From NCBI GenBank assembly GCA_051208045.1, contig JBPJFY010000001.1:1-64000 (forward strand): a DNA stretch of 64,000 nucleotides, written 5' to 3'. The translations under genes were made by a program, and so were the position numbers. Within the stretch, counting starts at the first letter, position 1. Every line of letters begins with the position of its first letter. Below, in pieces: positions 43,491 to 52,418 of this stretch. The notes beneath the pieces were generated by a model, which saw nothing but the letters and a program-made list of their open reading frames with translations, was not told the DNA's origin and made no database searches. This DNA comes from LZORAL124-50-18 sp051208045 (lineage in GTDB: Bacteria; Pseudomonadota; Gammaproteobacteria; Pseudomonadales; Oleiphilaceae).

Positions 43491-44705
43491 GTGGCAGTTG
43501 GTGAAGGTAAATTACCCGAGTTTAACAGCGTAAAAGGGGTTCAAATTGGTGTGGCCAGTGCCGGCATCAAAAAGCCGGGCAAGAAAGATCTGGTCATTTT
43601 TGAATTTAATCCCGATGCCGTCACGGCTGGCGTGTTTACACGCAATCAGTTCTGTGCCGCGCCGGTCGTCCTGTCAAAAAAACATTTGTCGGAAGCCTCT
43701 CCGCGCTTTTTCGTGATCAATACCGGAAATGCGAATGCCGGGACCGGCAGCCGGGGCATGGCCGATGCCTTGGCCACCTGTGAAGCGCTCGCACGTGCGA
43801 CCGGAGTGTCGGCCAATGAAATCCTGCCGTTTTCTACGGGGGTGATTGGTGAGCCGCTGCCAGTGGAAAAAATCTGTCAGGCAATTCCTGGTGCGCTGGA
43901 TCAGTTGGGTGAAGCGAACTGGGTGGCCGCAGCAGAAGGAATAATGACCACCGACACGCGCCCCAAAGGAGCGACACGCACATTGGATATCGATGGTCGA
44001 ACCGTCGCGATTTCCGGTATCAGCAAGGGCGCAGGCATGATCTGTCCCAATATGGCGACCATGCTGGCATACATTGTCACCGATGCCGGGGTGAGTCAGG
44101 CAGCCTTGCAACGCTTGCTCAGTCGCTGTGCGGATCAATCCTTTAACCGCGTGACGGTTGATGGAGATACCTCTACGAACGACTCGTGTATGCTGACCGC
44201 AACCGGGGCGTCTGGTGTGCAGCTGGAAGAGGGAACGACGGATTTTGAGGCGTTTGCACAAGCAGTCGCAGACGTTTTGCTGGAACTGGCCCAGGCCATT
44301 GTGAAAGATGGAGAGGGGGCCACAAAATTTGTCGAAGTTCAGGTGCAAGAGGCGGATACAACGGACAGCGCACTGAAAGTCGCGTACGGTATTGCCCACT
44401 CCCCCTTGGTGAAAACTGCGCTCTTTGCCAGTGATCCGAACTGGGGGCGCATCCTGGCGGTGGTCGGTCGAGCTGGCGTAGCAGCGTTGAATCTGGATCG
44501 CGTGAATATCTGGTTGAACGACGTTTGCATCGTGGAAGCCGGGGCGCGTGCTGCGTCATACACTGAAGCGGCCGGGCAGGCGGCGATGGCACCGGAAAAC
44601 ATCGTGATTCGGATCGCGCTTGGCATCGGCGACGTAAAAGAAACGGTGTGGACGACCGATTTCTCCCATGACTATGTGACCATTAATGCGGAATACCGTA
44701 CTTGA
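43491..44705 (+). CDS. argJ: glutamate N-acetyltransferase / amino-acid N-acetyltransferase
   Basis: The arginine-cycle enzyme that transfers acetyl from N-acetylornithine to glutamate; bifunctional members also use acetyl-CoA. 404 residues. It is made as a precursor that self-cleaves before a nucleophilic Thr; here the site is A277/T278 in GEGATKF. KGAGMICPNMATML and the DSCMLTATG region are also conserved. The start is a GTG at 43491 with AAAGGACAG upstream. Whether it is mono- or bifunctional cannot be told from sequence alone. Confidence 0.95.
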   Translation: MAVGEGKLPEFNSVKGVQIGVASAGIKKPGKKDLVIFEFNPDAVTAGVFTRNQFCAAPVVLSKKHLSEASPRFFVINTGNANAGTGSRGMADALATCEALARATGVSANEILPFSTGVIGEPLPVEKICQAIPGALDQLGEANWVAAAEGIMTTDTRPKGATRTLDIDGRTVAISGISKGAGMICPNMATMLAYIVTDAGVSQAALQRLLSRCADQSFNRVTVDGDTSTNDSCMLTATGASGVQLEEGTTDFEAFAQAVADVLLELAQAIVKDGEGATKFVEVQVQEADTTDSALKVAYGIAHSPLVKTALFASDPNWGRILAVVGRAGVAALNLDRVNIWLNDVCIVEAGARAASYTEAAGQAAMAPENIVIRIALGIGDVKETVWTTDFSHDYVTINAEYRT

Positions 44706-44738
44706 CCGCTTCAGCTGGTTGATTTCGGGAGGCCGGCA

Positions 44739-45719
44739 GTGACGAACACGGTCCATGTCGCGGTTGCGGTCATCCGTCACCCTGAACATCCTGAGCAGAT
44801 GTTGATTGCGCGGCGGCCTGACCATCTCCACCAGGGCGGATTGTGGGAGTTTCCTGGCGGCAAGGTAGAGCCCGGGGAAACTGTACCGCAAGCGCTGGTA
44901 CGGGAAATCCAGGAGGAGCTGGGGATCCTGTGTGATGTTGAACAGCTAAGCCCTCTGCTACGCATTCATCATAATTATTCGGACAAATCTGTCCTCCTCG
45001 ATGTCTGGACCGTTTGGCACTATGACGGTGAGCCACTGGGTGCCGAAGGGCAATCCATTCGCTGGGCGCCCTTGTCCCAACTGACTCAATTTCCTTTTCC
45101 GGCAGCGAATCAATCCATCATTGATGCGTTGATGCTGCCAGAGCGCTATGTCTTCGTGTCAGAGACGAGCGATGGTTGGCCGCCGGTGACGGACTTGCCT
45201 GCCCTGGCGGCAGGCGCGTTGATTCGGCTTCGGCCTCGGGCCGGCTCGTTGACCTCAGTAATATCGGTCCTGCCTGCCTGGGAGAAGCAAGTGGCCGGTT
45301 TACCGGTGTCGCTCATCTTACCCTATGCCGCCGAAGGGGATTACGCGTTGCTCGCATCACAGGTTGGTGTCGCTTTGGGCGTTCATCTCACCTCAGAGCA
45401 ACTGCGCAATGTACGTTCGCAGGATTTACAGCGGTTGCGGGCGCTGGGAATCAAACGGTTTGCATCTTGTCATAACCGGGCTGAAATTGAGATAGCCAAT
45501 ACCTTACCGTTGAATGCGATCACCGTGTCGCCGGTACGTGAAACACCGAGTCATCCTGGTGAGCCTCCTTTGGGGTGGGACCGGTTTGCAGAGCTCCTGA
45601 GCCTGGCTGACATGCCGGTGTACGCCCTCGGCGGGATGACCCCGGCGGATCTTCCCAGGGCGCGGCATCTTGGCGCAGCGGGAATCGCTGGCATTCGCGG
45701 GCTACAGCCCCTATCATAA
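44739..45719 (+). CDS. Nudix hydrolase fused to a thiamine-phosphate-synthase-like domain
   Basis: A 326-residue two-domain protein. Residues 1-135 are a MutT-type Nudix domain with a complete box (GGKVEPGETV, then REIQEELGI), expected to hydrolyse oxidised dGTP. Residues from about 150 form a ThiE-like TIM barrel (PVYALGGMTPADLPRARHLGAAGIAGI). This fusion is known from Pseudomonas and relatives next to argJ. The barrel has lost some thiamine-synthase features as far as I can see, and its role is unclear. The GTG start has GGGAGG seven bases upstream. Confidence 0.88.
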   Translation: MTNTVHVAVAVIRHPEHPEQMLIARRPDHLHQGGLWEFPGGKVEPGETVPQALVREIQEELGILCDVEQLSPLLRIHHNYSDKSVLLDVWTVWHYDGEPLGAEGQSIRWAPLSQLTQFPFPAANQSIIDALMLPERYVFVSETSDGWPPVTDLPALAAGALIRLRPRAGSLTSVISVLPAWEKQVAGLPVSLILPYAAEGDYALLASQVGVALGVHLTSEQLRNVRSQDLQRLRALGIKRFASCHNRAEIEIANTLPLNAITVSPVRETPSHPGEPPLGWDRFAELLSLADMPVYALGGMTPADLPRARHLGAAGIAGIRGLQPLS

Positions 45720-45785
45720 TGCGGTTAAACTTTCATCACCTCAGGTAGCTCCCCTGCTTATTGACAGGCTGCCTGTGCTATTTTT

Positions 45786-45813
45786 GTAGGAATTTTCACG
45801 TAGGAATTTTCAT
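45786..45813 (+). repeat. tandem 14-bp duplication spanning the moaC ribosome binding site
   Basis: GTAGGAATTTTCA(C/T) occurs twice head to tail, at 45786-45799 and 45800-45813. Each copy carries a Shine-Dalgarno-like AGGA. The second copy is the one correctly spaced for the moaC ATG, which begins inside it. Confidence 0.85.
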
Positions 45814-46291
45814 GTCCAAACTTACCCATCTGACTGACGCCGGTGAAGCACACATGGTGGACGTGGCGCAAAAATCGGACACTGTCCGAGAGGCTCGTGC
45901 GGAGGCGCGCGTCACAATGTTGCCGGAAACCCTCGCCATGATCACGCAAGGCAAACACAAGAAAGGGGATGTTTTCGCCACGGCCCGAATCGCAGGCATC
46001 ATGGCGGCAAAGAAGTGCCCGGAGCTAATACCTCTTTGTCATACACTCCTACTGACCTCGGTCAAGGTAGATATCACTCCGGATGTGGATAATTCGCAAG
46101 TGATTATCATTGCAACTTGTCGCCTGTCCGGCAAAACCGGTGTCGAAATGGAAGCGTTAACTGCGGCGAGTGTGGCGGCGCTCACTATCTACGATATGTG
46201 CAAGGCCGTGGATCGTGGTATGGTAATAGAGCAGGTTCGCTTGTTGGAAAAGCTTGGCGGCAAGTCCGGTCATTGGGTGGCGACGTCGTAA
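45812..46291 (+). CDS. moaC: cyclic pyranopterin monophosphate synthase
   Basis: Second step of molybdenum cofactor synthesis: converts the MoaA product to cyclic pyranopterin monophosphate. 159 residues (E. coli 161). Motifs include LTHLTDAGEAHMVDV at the start, PLCHTLLLTSV, KTGVEMEALTAAS and DMCKAVDRGM with the catalytic Lys and Asp. The ATG at 45812 follows AGGA; an in-frame start at 45761 would add 17 residues. It is followed by moaA. Confidence 0.95.
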   Translation: MSKLTHLTDAGEAHMVDVAQKSDTVREARAEARVTMLPETLAMITQGKHKKGDVFATARIAGIMAAKKCPELIPLCHTLLLTSVKVDITPDVDNSQVIIIATCRLSGKTGVEMEALTAASVAALTIYDMCKAVDRGMVIEQVRLLEKLGGKSGHWVATS

Positions 46292-46349
46292 CAGCGCTGG
46301 TCGCTTCTGGCGTATGAACGGCAAAGAAGAGTATCAAAGAGGTAGCATC

Positions 46350-47333
46350 ATGCTGGTGGATCAATTCGGGAGAGAAATCAACTACGTGCGACTGTCCGTG
46401 ACGGATCGATGCGATTTCCGTTGCGTGTATTGTATGGACGAAGAAATGACGTTTCTACCCCGCAACCAGGTGCTGTCGCTGGAAGAACTGGCGTTGGTGG
46501 CGCGTGCCTTTGTCGAGCTGGGCGTCAAAAAAATCCGGCTGACGGGTGGTGAACCGTTGATTCGCAAAAATGTACTTTCGCTGGTGCAGGACATGGGCGC
46601 GCTTCAAGGATTGAAGGAGCTGGTGATCACGACGAATGGTGGGCGATTGACCACCTTGGCGAAGCCACTGGTTGACGCGGGTGTTCGGCGAATCAATATC
46701 AGCCTGGATAGTCTGGATGAAGAAAAATTCCGACGGCTCACCCGCACTGGAAGTCTGCCACAGGTGTTGGCCGGGATTGATGCGGCCTGTGCGGCGGGAT
46801 TTGAGCGCATTAAACTGAATGCGGTGATCCTCAAAGGTCGCAATGACAATGAAATTCTGGACCTCGTGCGCTATGCGCGAGAGAAGCGCGTGGACATCAG
46901 CTTTATTGAAGAGATGCCCCTGGGGCACATCACCAGTCATGATCGTGCAGAGGCTTTTTGCTCCAGCGATGAAATTCGGCAGGTCATCGAACGTGCTTTT
47001 CCGCTGACGGCCAGTATCGAGTCTACCGGCGGGCCATCCCGCTACTACACCATGGCAGACTCCTCGTCATTGATTGGCTTTATTTCCCCGCACAGCCATA
47101 ATTTCTGCGGCGATTGCAATCGAGTACGTGTTACGGTAGAGGGTCGCTTACTGTTGTGCCTGGGAAATGAGCATTCTGTGGATCTGTTGTCGGTGCTTCG
47201 GCAAGCGCCGGGTCAGGTAGAGCCGGTAAAACACGCCATTCAGGCAGCGATGGCGATCAAGCCGGAGCGCCATTATTTTAATCATGAAGACGAACCCCAG
47301 ATTCTGCGCTTTATGAACACCACCGGCGGTTAG
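46350..47333 (+). CDS. moaA: GTP 3',8-cyclase
   Basis: A radical-SAM enzyme that starts molybdenum cofactor synthesis from GTP. 327 residues (E. coli 329). The N-terminal SAM cluster is bound by C21, C25 and C28 (CDFRCVYC). The C-terminal cluster motif is FCGDCNRVRVT followed by LLLC. The essential Gly-Gly end is present (TTGG). The ATG at 46350 has AGAGGTAG upstream; an earlier in-frame start at 46254 lies inside moaC. It works with MoaC just upstream. Confidence 0.95.
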   Translation: MLVDQFGREINYVRLSVTDRCDFRCVYCMDEEMTFLPRNQVLSLEELALVARAFVELGVKKIRLTGGEPLIRKNVLSLVQDMGALQGLKELVITTNGGRLTTLAKPLVDAGVRRINISLDSLDEEKFRRLTRTGSLPQVLAGIDAACAAGFERIKLNAVILKGRNDNEILDLVRYAREKRVDISFIEEMPLGHITSHDRAEAFCSSDEIRQVIERAFPLTASIESTGGPSRYYTMADSSSLIGFISPHSHNFCGDCNRVRVTVEGRLLLCLGNEHSVDLLSVLRQAPGQVEPVKHAIQAAMAIKPERHYFNHEDEPQILRFMNTTGG

Positions 47334-47362
47334 CGCCCTTCGCTATAAGCTTGCCCGCTCTC

Positions 47363-47959
47363 TTACAGCACGATAAACAACACACAACCCGCGGTGAGGG
47401 CGGCGAGTGTGTAGTTAAAACCTTTTAACACCCAGGGTGTATTCATATACTGTCTGACCTTAACACCGACGAGCGCCCAAAAGGTGCAGCAGGGGTAGAC
47501 CACAATCGCAAAAGCCAGAACAACTGCGAGTGCGCTGCTGGCGTAGAGTTCTCCGGGTTGGCTGAAAGTGGCAATGCCGGTGATCGCCATTGTCCAGGCC
47601 TTCGGATTCAGGTATTGGAAACTCGCTGCCTGTAGAAATGTCAGTGGCTTCGCGCCCGTATCGGTATTTTTCGTTTGTCCCGCCCGGGCAATGCCCCAGG
47701 CAAGCCAAAGCAGGTATACCGCGCCAACCACCTTCAGTGACAGATGCAGCGCTGGCCATTGCATGAACACGGCACCCAAACCTAAGGCCACCGCCGTAAT
47801 TAACGAAGCAAAGCCAAACATGATCCCCAGAATATGCGGAATGGTCCGCAGATAACCAAAGTTCAGTCCGGAAGCGGTGAGCATCAGGTTGTTCGGGCCG
47901 GGTGTGATACTCATACTCAGGGTGAAGGCCAGGAGTGATGATACGTAGGCGATGTCCAT
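47363..47959 (-). CDS. LysE/RhtB family amino-acid exporter
   Basis: A 198-residue membrane protein with about six helices and the family signature SITPGPNNLML near residue 17. YLNPKAWTMAITGI is the second conserved region. Family members export amino acids such as threonine, homoserine, lysine or cysteine; the substrate here is unknown. The ATG at 47959 has GGGGGAG upstream; a start at 48043 would add 28 polar residues. It is divergent from a MocR-type regulator, which probably controls it. Confidence 0.88.
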   Translation of the reverse strand: MDIAYVSSLLAFTLSMSITPGPNNLMLTASGLNFGYLRTIPHILGIMFGFASLITAVALGLGAVFMQWPALHLSLKVVGAVYLLWLAWGIARAGQTKNTDTGAKPLTFLQAASFQYLNPKAWTMAITGIATFSQPGELYASSALAVVLAFAIVVYPCCTFWALVGVKVRQYMNTPWVLKGFNYTLAALTAGCVLFIVL

Positions 47960-48008
47960 AGCGGGAACTCCCCCTTGAATGGTTTGATTCGTGCGAAAGT
48001 AGTTGGGC

Positions 48009-48105
48009 ATTACCGAACATAATGTGCTAATGTATGCATACAATGTGTAATAATTATTTGCATGCTGTCATTGTGTCGGTAATTGTTATCATAAATGGTA
48101 ATTGT
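48009..48105 (+). promoter_or_regulatory. candidate operators between lysE-like and mocR-like genes
   Basis: A motif TGT(T)CGGTAAT occurs on the minus strand at 48024-48009 and on the plus strand at 48073-48083. A shorter copy, GGTAATTGT, is repeated directly at 48078-48086 and 48097-48105. Between them is the perfect palindrome TGTATGCATACA (48031-48042). Regulators of this family usually bind direct repeats near their divergent promoters. The binding role is inferred. Confidence 0.5.
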
Positions 48106-48131
48106 GTGCAGTCAATGAGATTTTTGTCATC

Positions 48132-49541
48132 ATGACAATTTGGAAGCCAGAACTACAGTGGGCAGACTATCCGGATACTCCCAAGTATCTGGCACTGGCG
48201 GCCTGTATTGATCAGGCCATTCAAGCGGGCGCGTTACAGCCGGGCGAAAAATTGCCTACGCATCGAAAGCTGGCGGATTGGCTGGGCGTCACGGTGGGTA
48301 CCGTGACGCGAGGCTATGCCGAGGCAGAGCGTAAGCAGCTGGTGGTAAGCCGGGTAGGGAGTGGCACCTATGTGCGCGCGGCATCTGCCAGCCAGTCGAG
48401 TATGCACCAGTCGTTTACATTGTCTGAGCCTGTTGATGCTTCCATTCTGGATATGAGCTACAGTATCGTTGTGGAGAGCGACCAGGTCACTCGATGCGCC
48501 TCCACCCTGGCAGAAATTCAATCCGACCCGGTCCTGCTCCGTGAGTTGTTGGATTACCACCCGGAAAACGGGATGCTGCATCACCGGGAAGCGGGCGCTC
48601 AGTGGCTGCGGGACTGTGGATTCACCCAGGTATCAGCGGACCAGGTATTGGTCACCACCGGTGCGCAGCATGGTTTTTTTAACGTGTTGATGGGATTGAT
48701 GCGGCCAGGCGAGGTGATATTGTCTGAAGGCTTGACGTACCCCGGATTTATTGCGGCCACCCGGCAGCTGAATTTGAAACTTGTTGGTGTCGGGGCGGAT
48801 GCCGACGGGCTTATCCCGTCGGAATTTGAAGTGGCTTGCCATCGGCATCGACCCAGAATGGTTTACGTGATGACACGTATGAGTAACCCGACGTGCCATC
48901 ATTACTCTGAGGCCCGCATTCATGCTATTGCGCAGCTGTGCCGGGAAAACAATCTGCTGATATTGGAAGATGATGTGCAGGGGGCTATGGGGCCCGCTGA
49001 TCGACCTTCCTTTTACGAACTCTACCCGGCGCAAACCATTCTGGTGTCCAGTATCTCCAAGGTGCTGGCGGGCGGACTTCGAGTGGGTTATGTGGCGTGT
49101 TCGGAGGGGGTTCGTCCAGCCATTGCTGCGGCATTGCGCACCAGTAACTGGATTACGCCACCGCTACCGGTTGAAATTGCTTCTCGCTGGATACAGCAAG
49201 GCGCGCACACAGAGATGCGGGACCGGCAGAATCAGGTGTTACAACGCAGACATCGTCGTGTTTGTGCCGCCTTGCCCGGTTTGGTGCAACAGGATGCGTA
49301 CGGTTTGAATGTCTGGTTAGTGCTGCCGCCCCCTTGGCGAGCCAGCCAGTTTGCTGAGCAGGCGGAACAGCGCGGTGTGTTGGTAAAAACCTCCGAAGTG
49401 TTTGCTGCGGGACAGTATTCCGCGCCGCAGGGTATACGGTTTTGTCTGGGTGGACGATTATCGGATGCGGCGGTGGACAAGGCACTCGATATTTTGCAGG
49501 AGATTTTATCGGAACAGCCGTCACAGGAGTTTGCGATTTAA
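48132..49541 (+). CDS. MocR-family transcriptional regulator (GntR HTH + aminotransferase-like)
   Basis: A 469-residue regulator. The N-terminal GntR winged helix is seen in LAACIDQAIQAGALQPGEKLPTHRKLADWLGVTVGTVTRGY (split around residue 30). The C-terminal fold-type I aminotransferase domain keeps the PLP lysine, K310 in SSISKVLAGG. Such proteins sense PLP or its adducts and control nearby genes. It is divergent from a LysE-type exporter. The ATG at 48132 is preferred; a GTG at 48102 would add 10 residues. Neither has a clear Shine-Dalgarno. Confidence 0.9.
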   Translation: MTIWKPELQWADYPDTPKYLALAACIDQAIQAGALQPGEKLPTHRKLADWLGVTVGTVTRGYAEAERKQLVVSRVGSGTYVRAASASQSSMHQSFTLSEPVDASILDMSYSIVVESDQVTRCASTLAEIQSDPVLLRELLDYHPENGMLHHREAGAQWLRDCGFTQVSADQVLVTTGAQHGFFNVLMGLMRPGEVILSEGLTYPGFIAATRQLNLKLVGVGADADGLIPSEFEVACHRHRPRMVYVMTRMSNPTCHHYSEARIHAIAQLCRENNLLILEDDVQGAMGPADRPSFYELYPAQTILVSSISKVLAGGLRVGYVACSEGVRPAIAAALRTSNWITPPLPVEIASRWIQQGAHTEMRDRQNQVLQRRHRRVCAALPGLVQQDAYGLNVWLVLPPPWRASQFAEQAEQRGVLVKTSEVFAAGQYSAPQGIRFCLGGRLSDAAVDKALDILQEILSEQPSQEFAI

Positions 49542-49590
49542 GGTGACGCAGCGCTTGTGCCATGAAAGAGTGTATGCATAAGGGCTTTTC

Positions 49591-49599
49591 TGGTACAAT
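49591..49599 (+). promoter_or_regulatory. ribA promoter, extended -10
   Basis: TGGTACAAT is an extended -10 element (TG-N-TACAAT) 28 bases before the ribA GTG. The -35 region is poor, as is common for this promoter class. Confidence 0.55.
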
Positions 49600-49627
49600 T
49601 TTCGCCCCTTTTGAGCGAGGTTAGATT

Positions 49628-50248
49628 GTGGCTATTCGCTATATCGCAAGTTGTAAGTTACCCACGCCCTTCGGTGTATTTGATATGCACGGTTTCGAAG
49701 AAGAATCCGGCAAGGAGCATATCGCGTTGTCATTCGGCGAGGTCGGCGATGGACGTGCGGTATTGATGCGTACCCATTCGGAATGTCTGACCGGAGATGC
49801 CCTCTTCAGCATGCGGTGTGACTGCGGCTACCAATTGAACGAAGCGCTCCGCTCGATTGCCGAGGAAGGGCGCGGAGTGATTCTCTACCTGCGACAGGAA
49901 GGTCGTGGCATTGGGCTGTTGAACAAGATTCGAGCCTACCATTTGCAGGATCAAGGCGCTGACACCGTTGAGGCGAATGAGAAATTGGGGTTTGCAGCCG
50001 ATTTGCGTGATTACAGCATATGCAAAAACATGCTTGAGCACCTGGGCGTGCACTCGATTCGGTTGATGACCAATAATCCCAAGAAAGTTGAATCGCTGAA
50101 GAGTTATGGTCTGAATATTGTCGAGCGTGTGCCTATTCAGGTGGGGCGGAACCCTCATAATGCCGGGTATCTGGATACCAAGGCGCGAAAAATGGGCCAC
50201 TGGCTGTGTACCCATCAAGATGATGAGTGCGAGCAATCGAGAGCCTGA
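49628..50248 (+). CDS. ribA: GTP cyclohydrolase II
   Basis: Opens the GTP imidazole ring in the first step of riboflavin synthesis. 206 residues. Zinc ligands C53, C64 and C66 lie in the SECLTGDALFSMRCDCG segment, and YLRQEGRGIGL with the catalytic Arg follows. The start is a GTG at 49628 with GAGCGAGG upstream. It stands alone and converges on dxs, 20 bases away. No FMN riboswitch is visible in the short leader. Confidence 0.95.
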   Translation: MAIRYIASCKLPTPFGVFDMHGFEEESGKEHIALSFGEVGDGRAVLMRTHSECLTGDALFSMRCDCGYQLNEALRSIAEEGRGVILYLRQEGRGIGLLNKIRAYHLQDQGADTVEANEKLGFAADLRDYSICKNMLEHLGVHSIRLMTNNPKKVESLKSYGLNIVERVPIQVGRNPHNAGYLDTKARKMGHWLCTHQDDECEQSRA

Positions 50249-50268
50249 GGCCGGATTGGGTCGTGGCC

Positions 50269-52254
50269 TTAGCTGGCCAGTCCCTGATTGCGTGATGCGG
50301 ATTCGTCTTTGGATTGCTGTGAACTAGATGGTTGCGATCCAGATTGTTTAGAGCTGGGCTGCTGTGCATTGAGCCGTCGCAGGGTGGTCTGGAGCAGGGA
50401 TTGCCAATCCAGCCCACAGTGTACGCGTAATTCAGATTGTTTGCCGTGGGGGACGAAATGATCCGGAATGCCGCACAACTGAACTGCTGCCGTAATCCCT
50501 TCCTGACTTAAATATTCCAAAACGCCGCTGCCTGCGCCGCCTTTTACGGCGTTGTCCTCAACGGTGACCAGAAGGTCGTGACTCTCGGCCAGGGACTTGA
50601 TCAAGGCTTCATCCAGCGGTTTCACGAATCGCATATCTGCCACGGTGGCGTTGATCTCATCTGCAGCTTTCATGGCTTCGTGCAACAACGTACCGAAGCA
50701 GAGGTAGGCCACCCGTTTTCCTTGTCGAACGACTCGACCTTCCCCTATGGGCATCATCGTCATATCTGGCTGAATATCCGCACCACAACCATTTCCTCTC
50801 GGATAACGAACGGCTGCCGGCCCATTCCACTGATAACCGGTGTACAGCATCTGACGGGTTTCGTTTTCATCGCTGGGTGCCATCACCACCATGTTGGGGA
50901 TGCAGCGAAGGTAAGACAGATCAAATGAGCCCGAGTGGGTTGCGCCATCTTCCCCGACCAGCCCAGCCCGGTCGATGGCGAACAGTACATCCAGCCCCTG
51001 AATGGCCACGTCATGGATCAGCTGGTCATAAGCGCGTTGCAGAAAAGTGGAGTAGATGGCAACCACCGGCTTTGCCCCATCACAGGCCATGCCAGCGGCC
51101 AGGGTGACGGCATGCTGTTCAGCTATGGCAACGTCGTGATAGCGCTCCGGGAAACGCTCGGCGAAAGCAATCAGATCGGAACCTTCTTTCATGGCGGGGG
51201 TTATGCCGATCAAACGACGGTCAGCTTCCGCCATATCGCAGATCCACTGTCCGAACACGTTGGAGAACTTTGGGCGTGGGGCGCTTGACGTTGCGGTGAC
51301 GGTGGGTTTGGGTTCGATTTTGTTGATGGCATGGTAGCCGATCGGGTCCGCTTCGGCGGGGGCAAACCCTTTACCCTTTTTGGTCACGACATGAACAAAC
51401 TGGGGGCCGCTGAGTTCGGAGACATTCTGCAGTGTGCTGACCAGCCCCTCGATATCATGGCCGTCCACGGGGCCGATGTAGTTAAAGCCCAGCTCCTCAA
51501 ACATTGTGCCCGGGGCGACCATGCCCTTGACGTGCTCTTCCGTTTTGCGTGCCAGCTCTCTCAGTATGGGGGCTTCACTCAGGGCTTTCTTACCGGTATC
51601 CCGCATGGAGTGGTAGGCTTTGCTTGCCAGAATGCGTCCAAAGTAGTTGGACAGACCGCCGACATTGTTAGAAATGGACATGTCGTTATCGTTCAGAATC
51701 ACAAGTAAGTCTGAACGCAGGTCGCCGGCATGATTCAAGGCTTCAAAAGCCATTCCGGCGGTTATCGCCCCATCGCCGATAACCGCAATGGCTTTGCGCT
51801 GATCTCCCAGCGCATCGGAGGCCAGGGCCATGCCCAGTGCAGCGCTGATGGAGGTGCTGGAGTGTCCAACGCCGAAACAGTCGAATTCGCTTTCATCGCG
51901 TTTGGGGAAGCCCGAGAGCCCATCCGCCTGTCGGATACGCTCTATAAATTCGCGACGGCCGGTAAGGATTTTATGGGGATAGGCCTGATGTCCCACATCC
52001 CAGACCAGTCGGTCATGCGGGGTGTTGAACACGTAGTGCAACGCGATCGTTAACTCAATCACACCGAGACCCGCACCAAAATGTCCGCCCGACTGACCCA
52101 CTGAATACAGCAGAAACGCGCGCAATTCATAGCAGAGTCGCTCCAGCTGATCTTCGCTCAACAAACGAAGCTGGGCAGGCGAGTCAATGCTGTTAAGCAA
52201 CGGCGTATTGGGGCGTCGGCGCGGAATTTCCTGGAATACGTGTGTATAGGGCAT
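50269..52254 (-). CDS. dxs: 1-deoxy-D-xylulose-5-phosphate synthase
   Basis: Condenses pyruvate and glyceraldehyde 3-phosphate with thiamine diphosphate, the first step of the MEP isoprenoid pathway. 661 residues against 620 in E. coli. Conserved: WDVGHQAYPHKILTGRR, GDGAITAGMAFEALNHAG with NDN for thiamine diphosphate, EQHAVTLAAGMA and VKGGAGSGVLEYL. The last 35 or so residues are a Ser/Gln/Lys-rich tail with no family counterpart I know. The ATG at 52254 fits the family; a GTG at 52329 falls within the -35/-10 region. It lies downstream of ispA in the same pathway. Confidence 0.96.
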   Translation of the reverse strand: MPYTHVFQEIPRRRPNTPLLNSIDSPAQLRLLSEDQLERLCYELRAFLLYSVGQSGGHFGAGLGVIELTIALHYVFNTPHDRLVWDVGHQAYPHKILTGRREFIERIRQADGLSGFPKRDESEFDCFGVGHSSTSISAALGMALASDALGDQRKAIAVIGDGAITAGMAFEALNHAGDLRSDLLVILNDNDMSISNNVGGLSNYFGRILASKAYHSMRDTGKKALSEAPILRELARKTEEHVKGMVAPGTMFEELGFNYIGPVDGHDIEGLVSTLQNVSELSGPQFVHVVTKKGKGFAPAEADPIGYHAINKIEPKPTVTATSSAPRPKFSNVFGQWICDMAEADRRLIGITPAMKEGSDLIAFAERFPERYHDVAIAEQHAVTLAAGMACDGAKPVVAIYSTFLQRAYDQLIHDVAIQGLDVLFAIDRAGLVGEDGATHSGSFDLSYLRCIPNMVVMAPSDENETRQMLYTGYQWNGPAAVRYPRGNGCGADIQPDMTMMPIGEGRVVRQGKRVAYLCFGTLLHEAMKAADEINATVADMRFVKPLDEALIKSLAESHDLLVTVEDNAVKGGAGSGVLEYLSQEGITAAVQLCGIPDHFVPHGKQSELRVHCGLDWQSLLQTTLRRLNAQQPSSKQSGSQPSSSQQSKDESASRNQGLAS

Positions 52255-52314
52255 GGGAGATATGGTAGTCAGCTTGATCCGATAGTAGAACTGCAGGATG
52301 GAACAATTGTCTGC

Positions 52315-52343
52315 ATTATAATGGATCACTCAGGGAAGGTCAT
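52315..52343 (-). promoter_or_regulatory. dxs promoter
   Basis: On the minus strand TATAAT (52320-52315) and ATGACC (52343-52338) are separated by 17 bases. The predicted start lies about 55 bases before the dxs ATG. It argues against the longer GTG-started reading frame. Confidence 0.62.
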
Positions 52344-52418
52344 TTTTTTGTTTCCTGCGCGCTGAGTGTATTGGGTGATCCGGGGCCGGGAGGCTGGTCA
52401 GTGACTTTGGAAAGCTGT

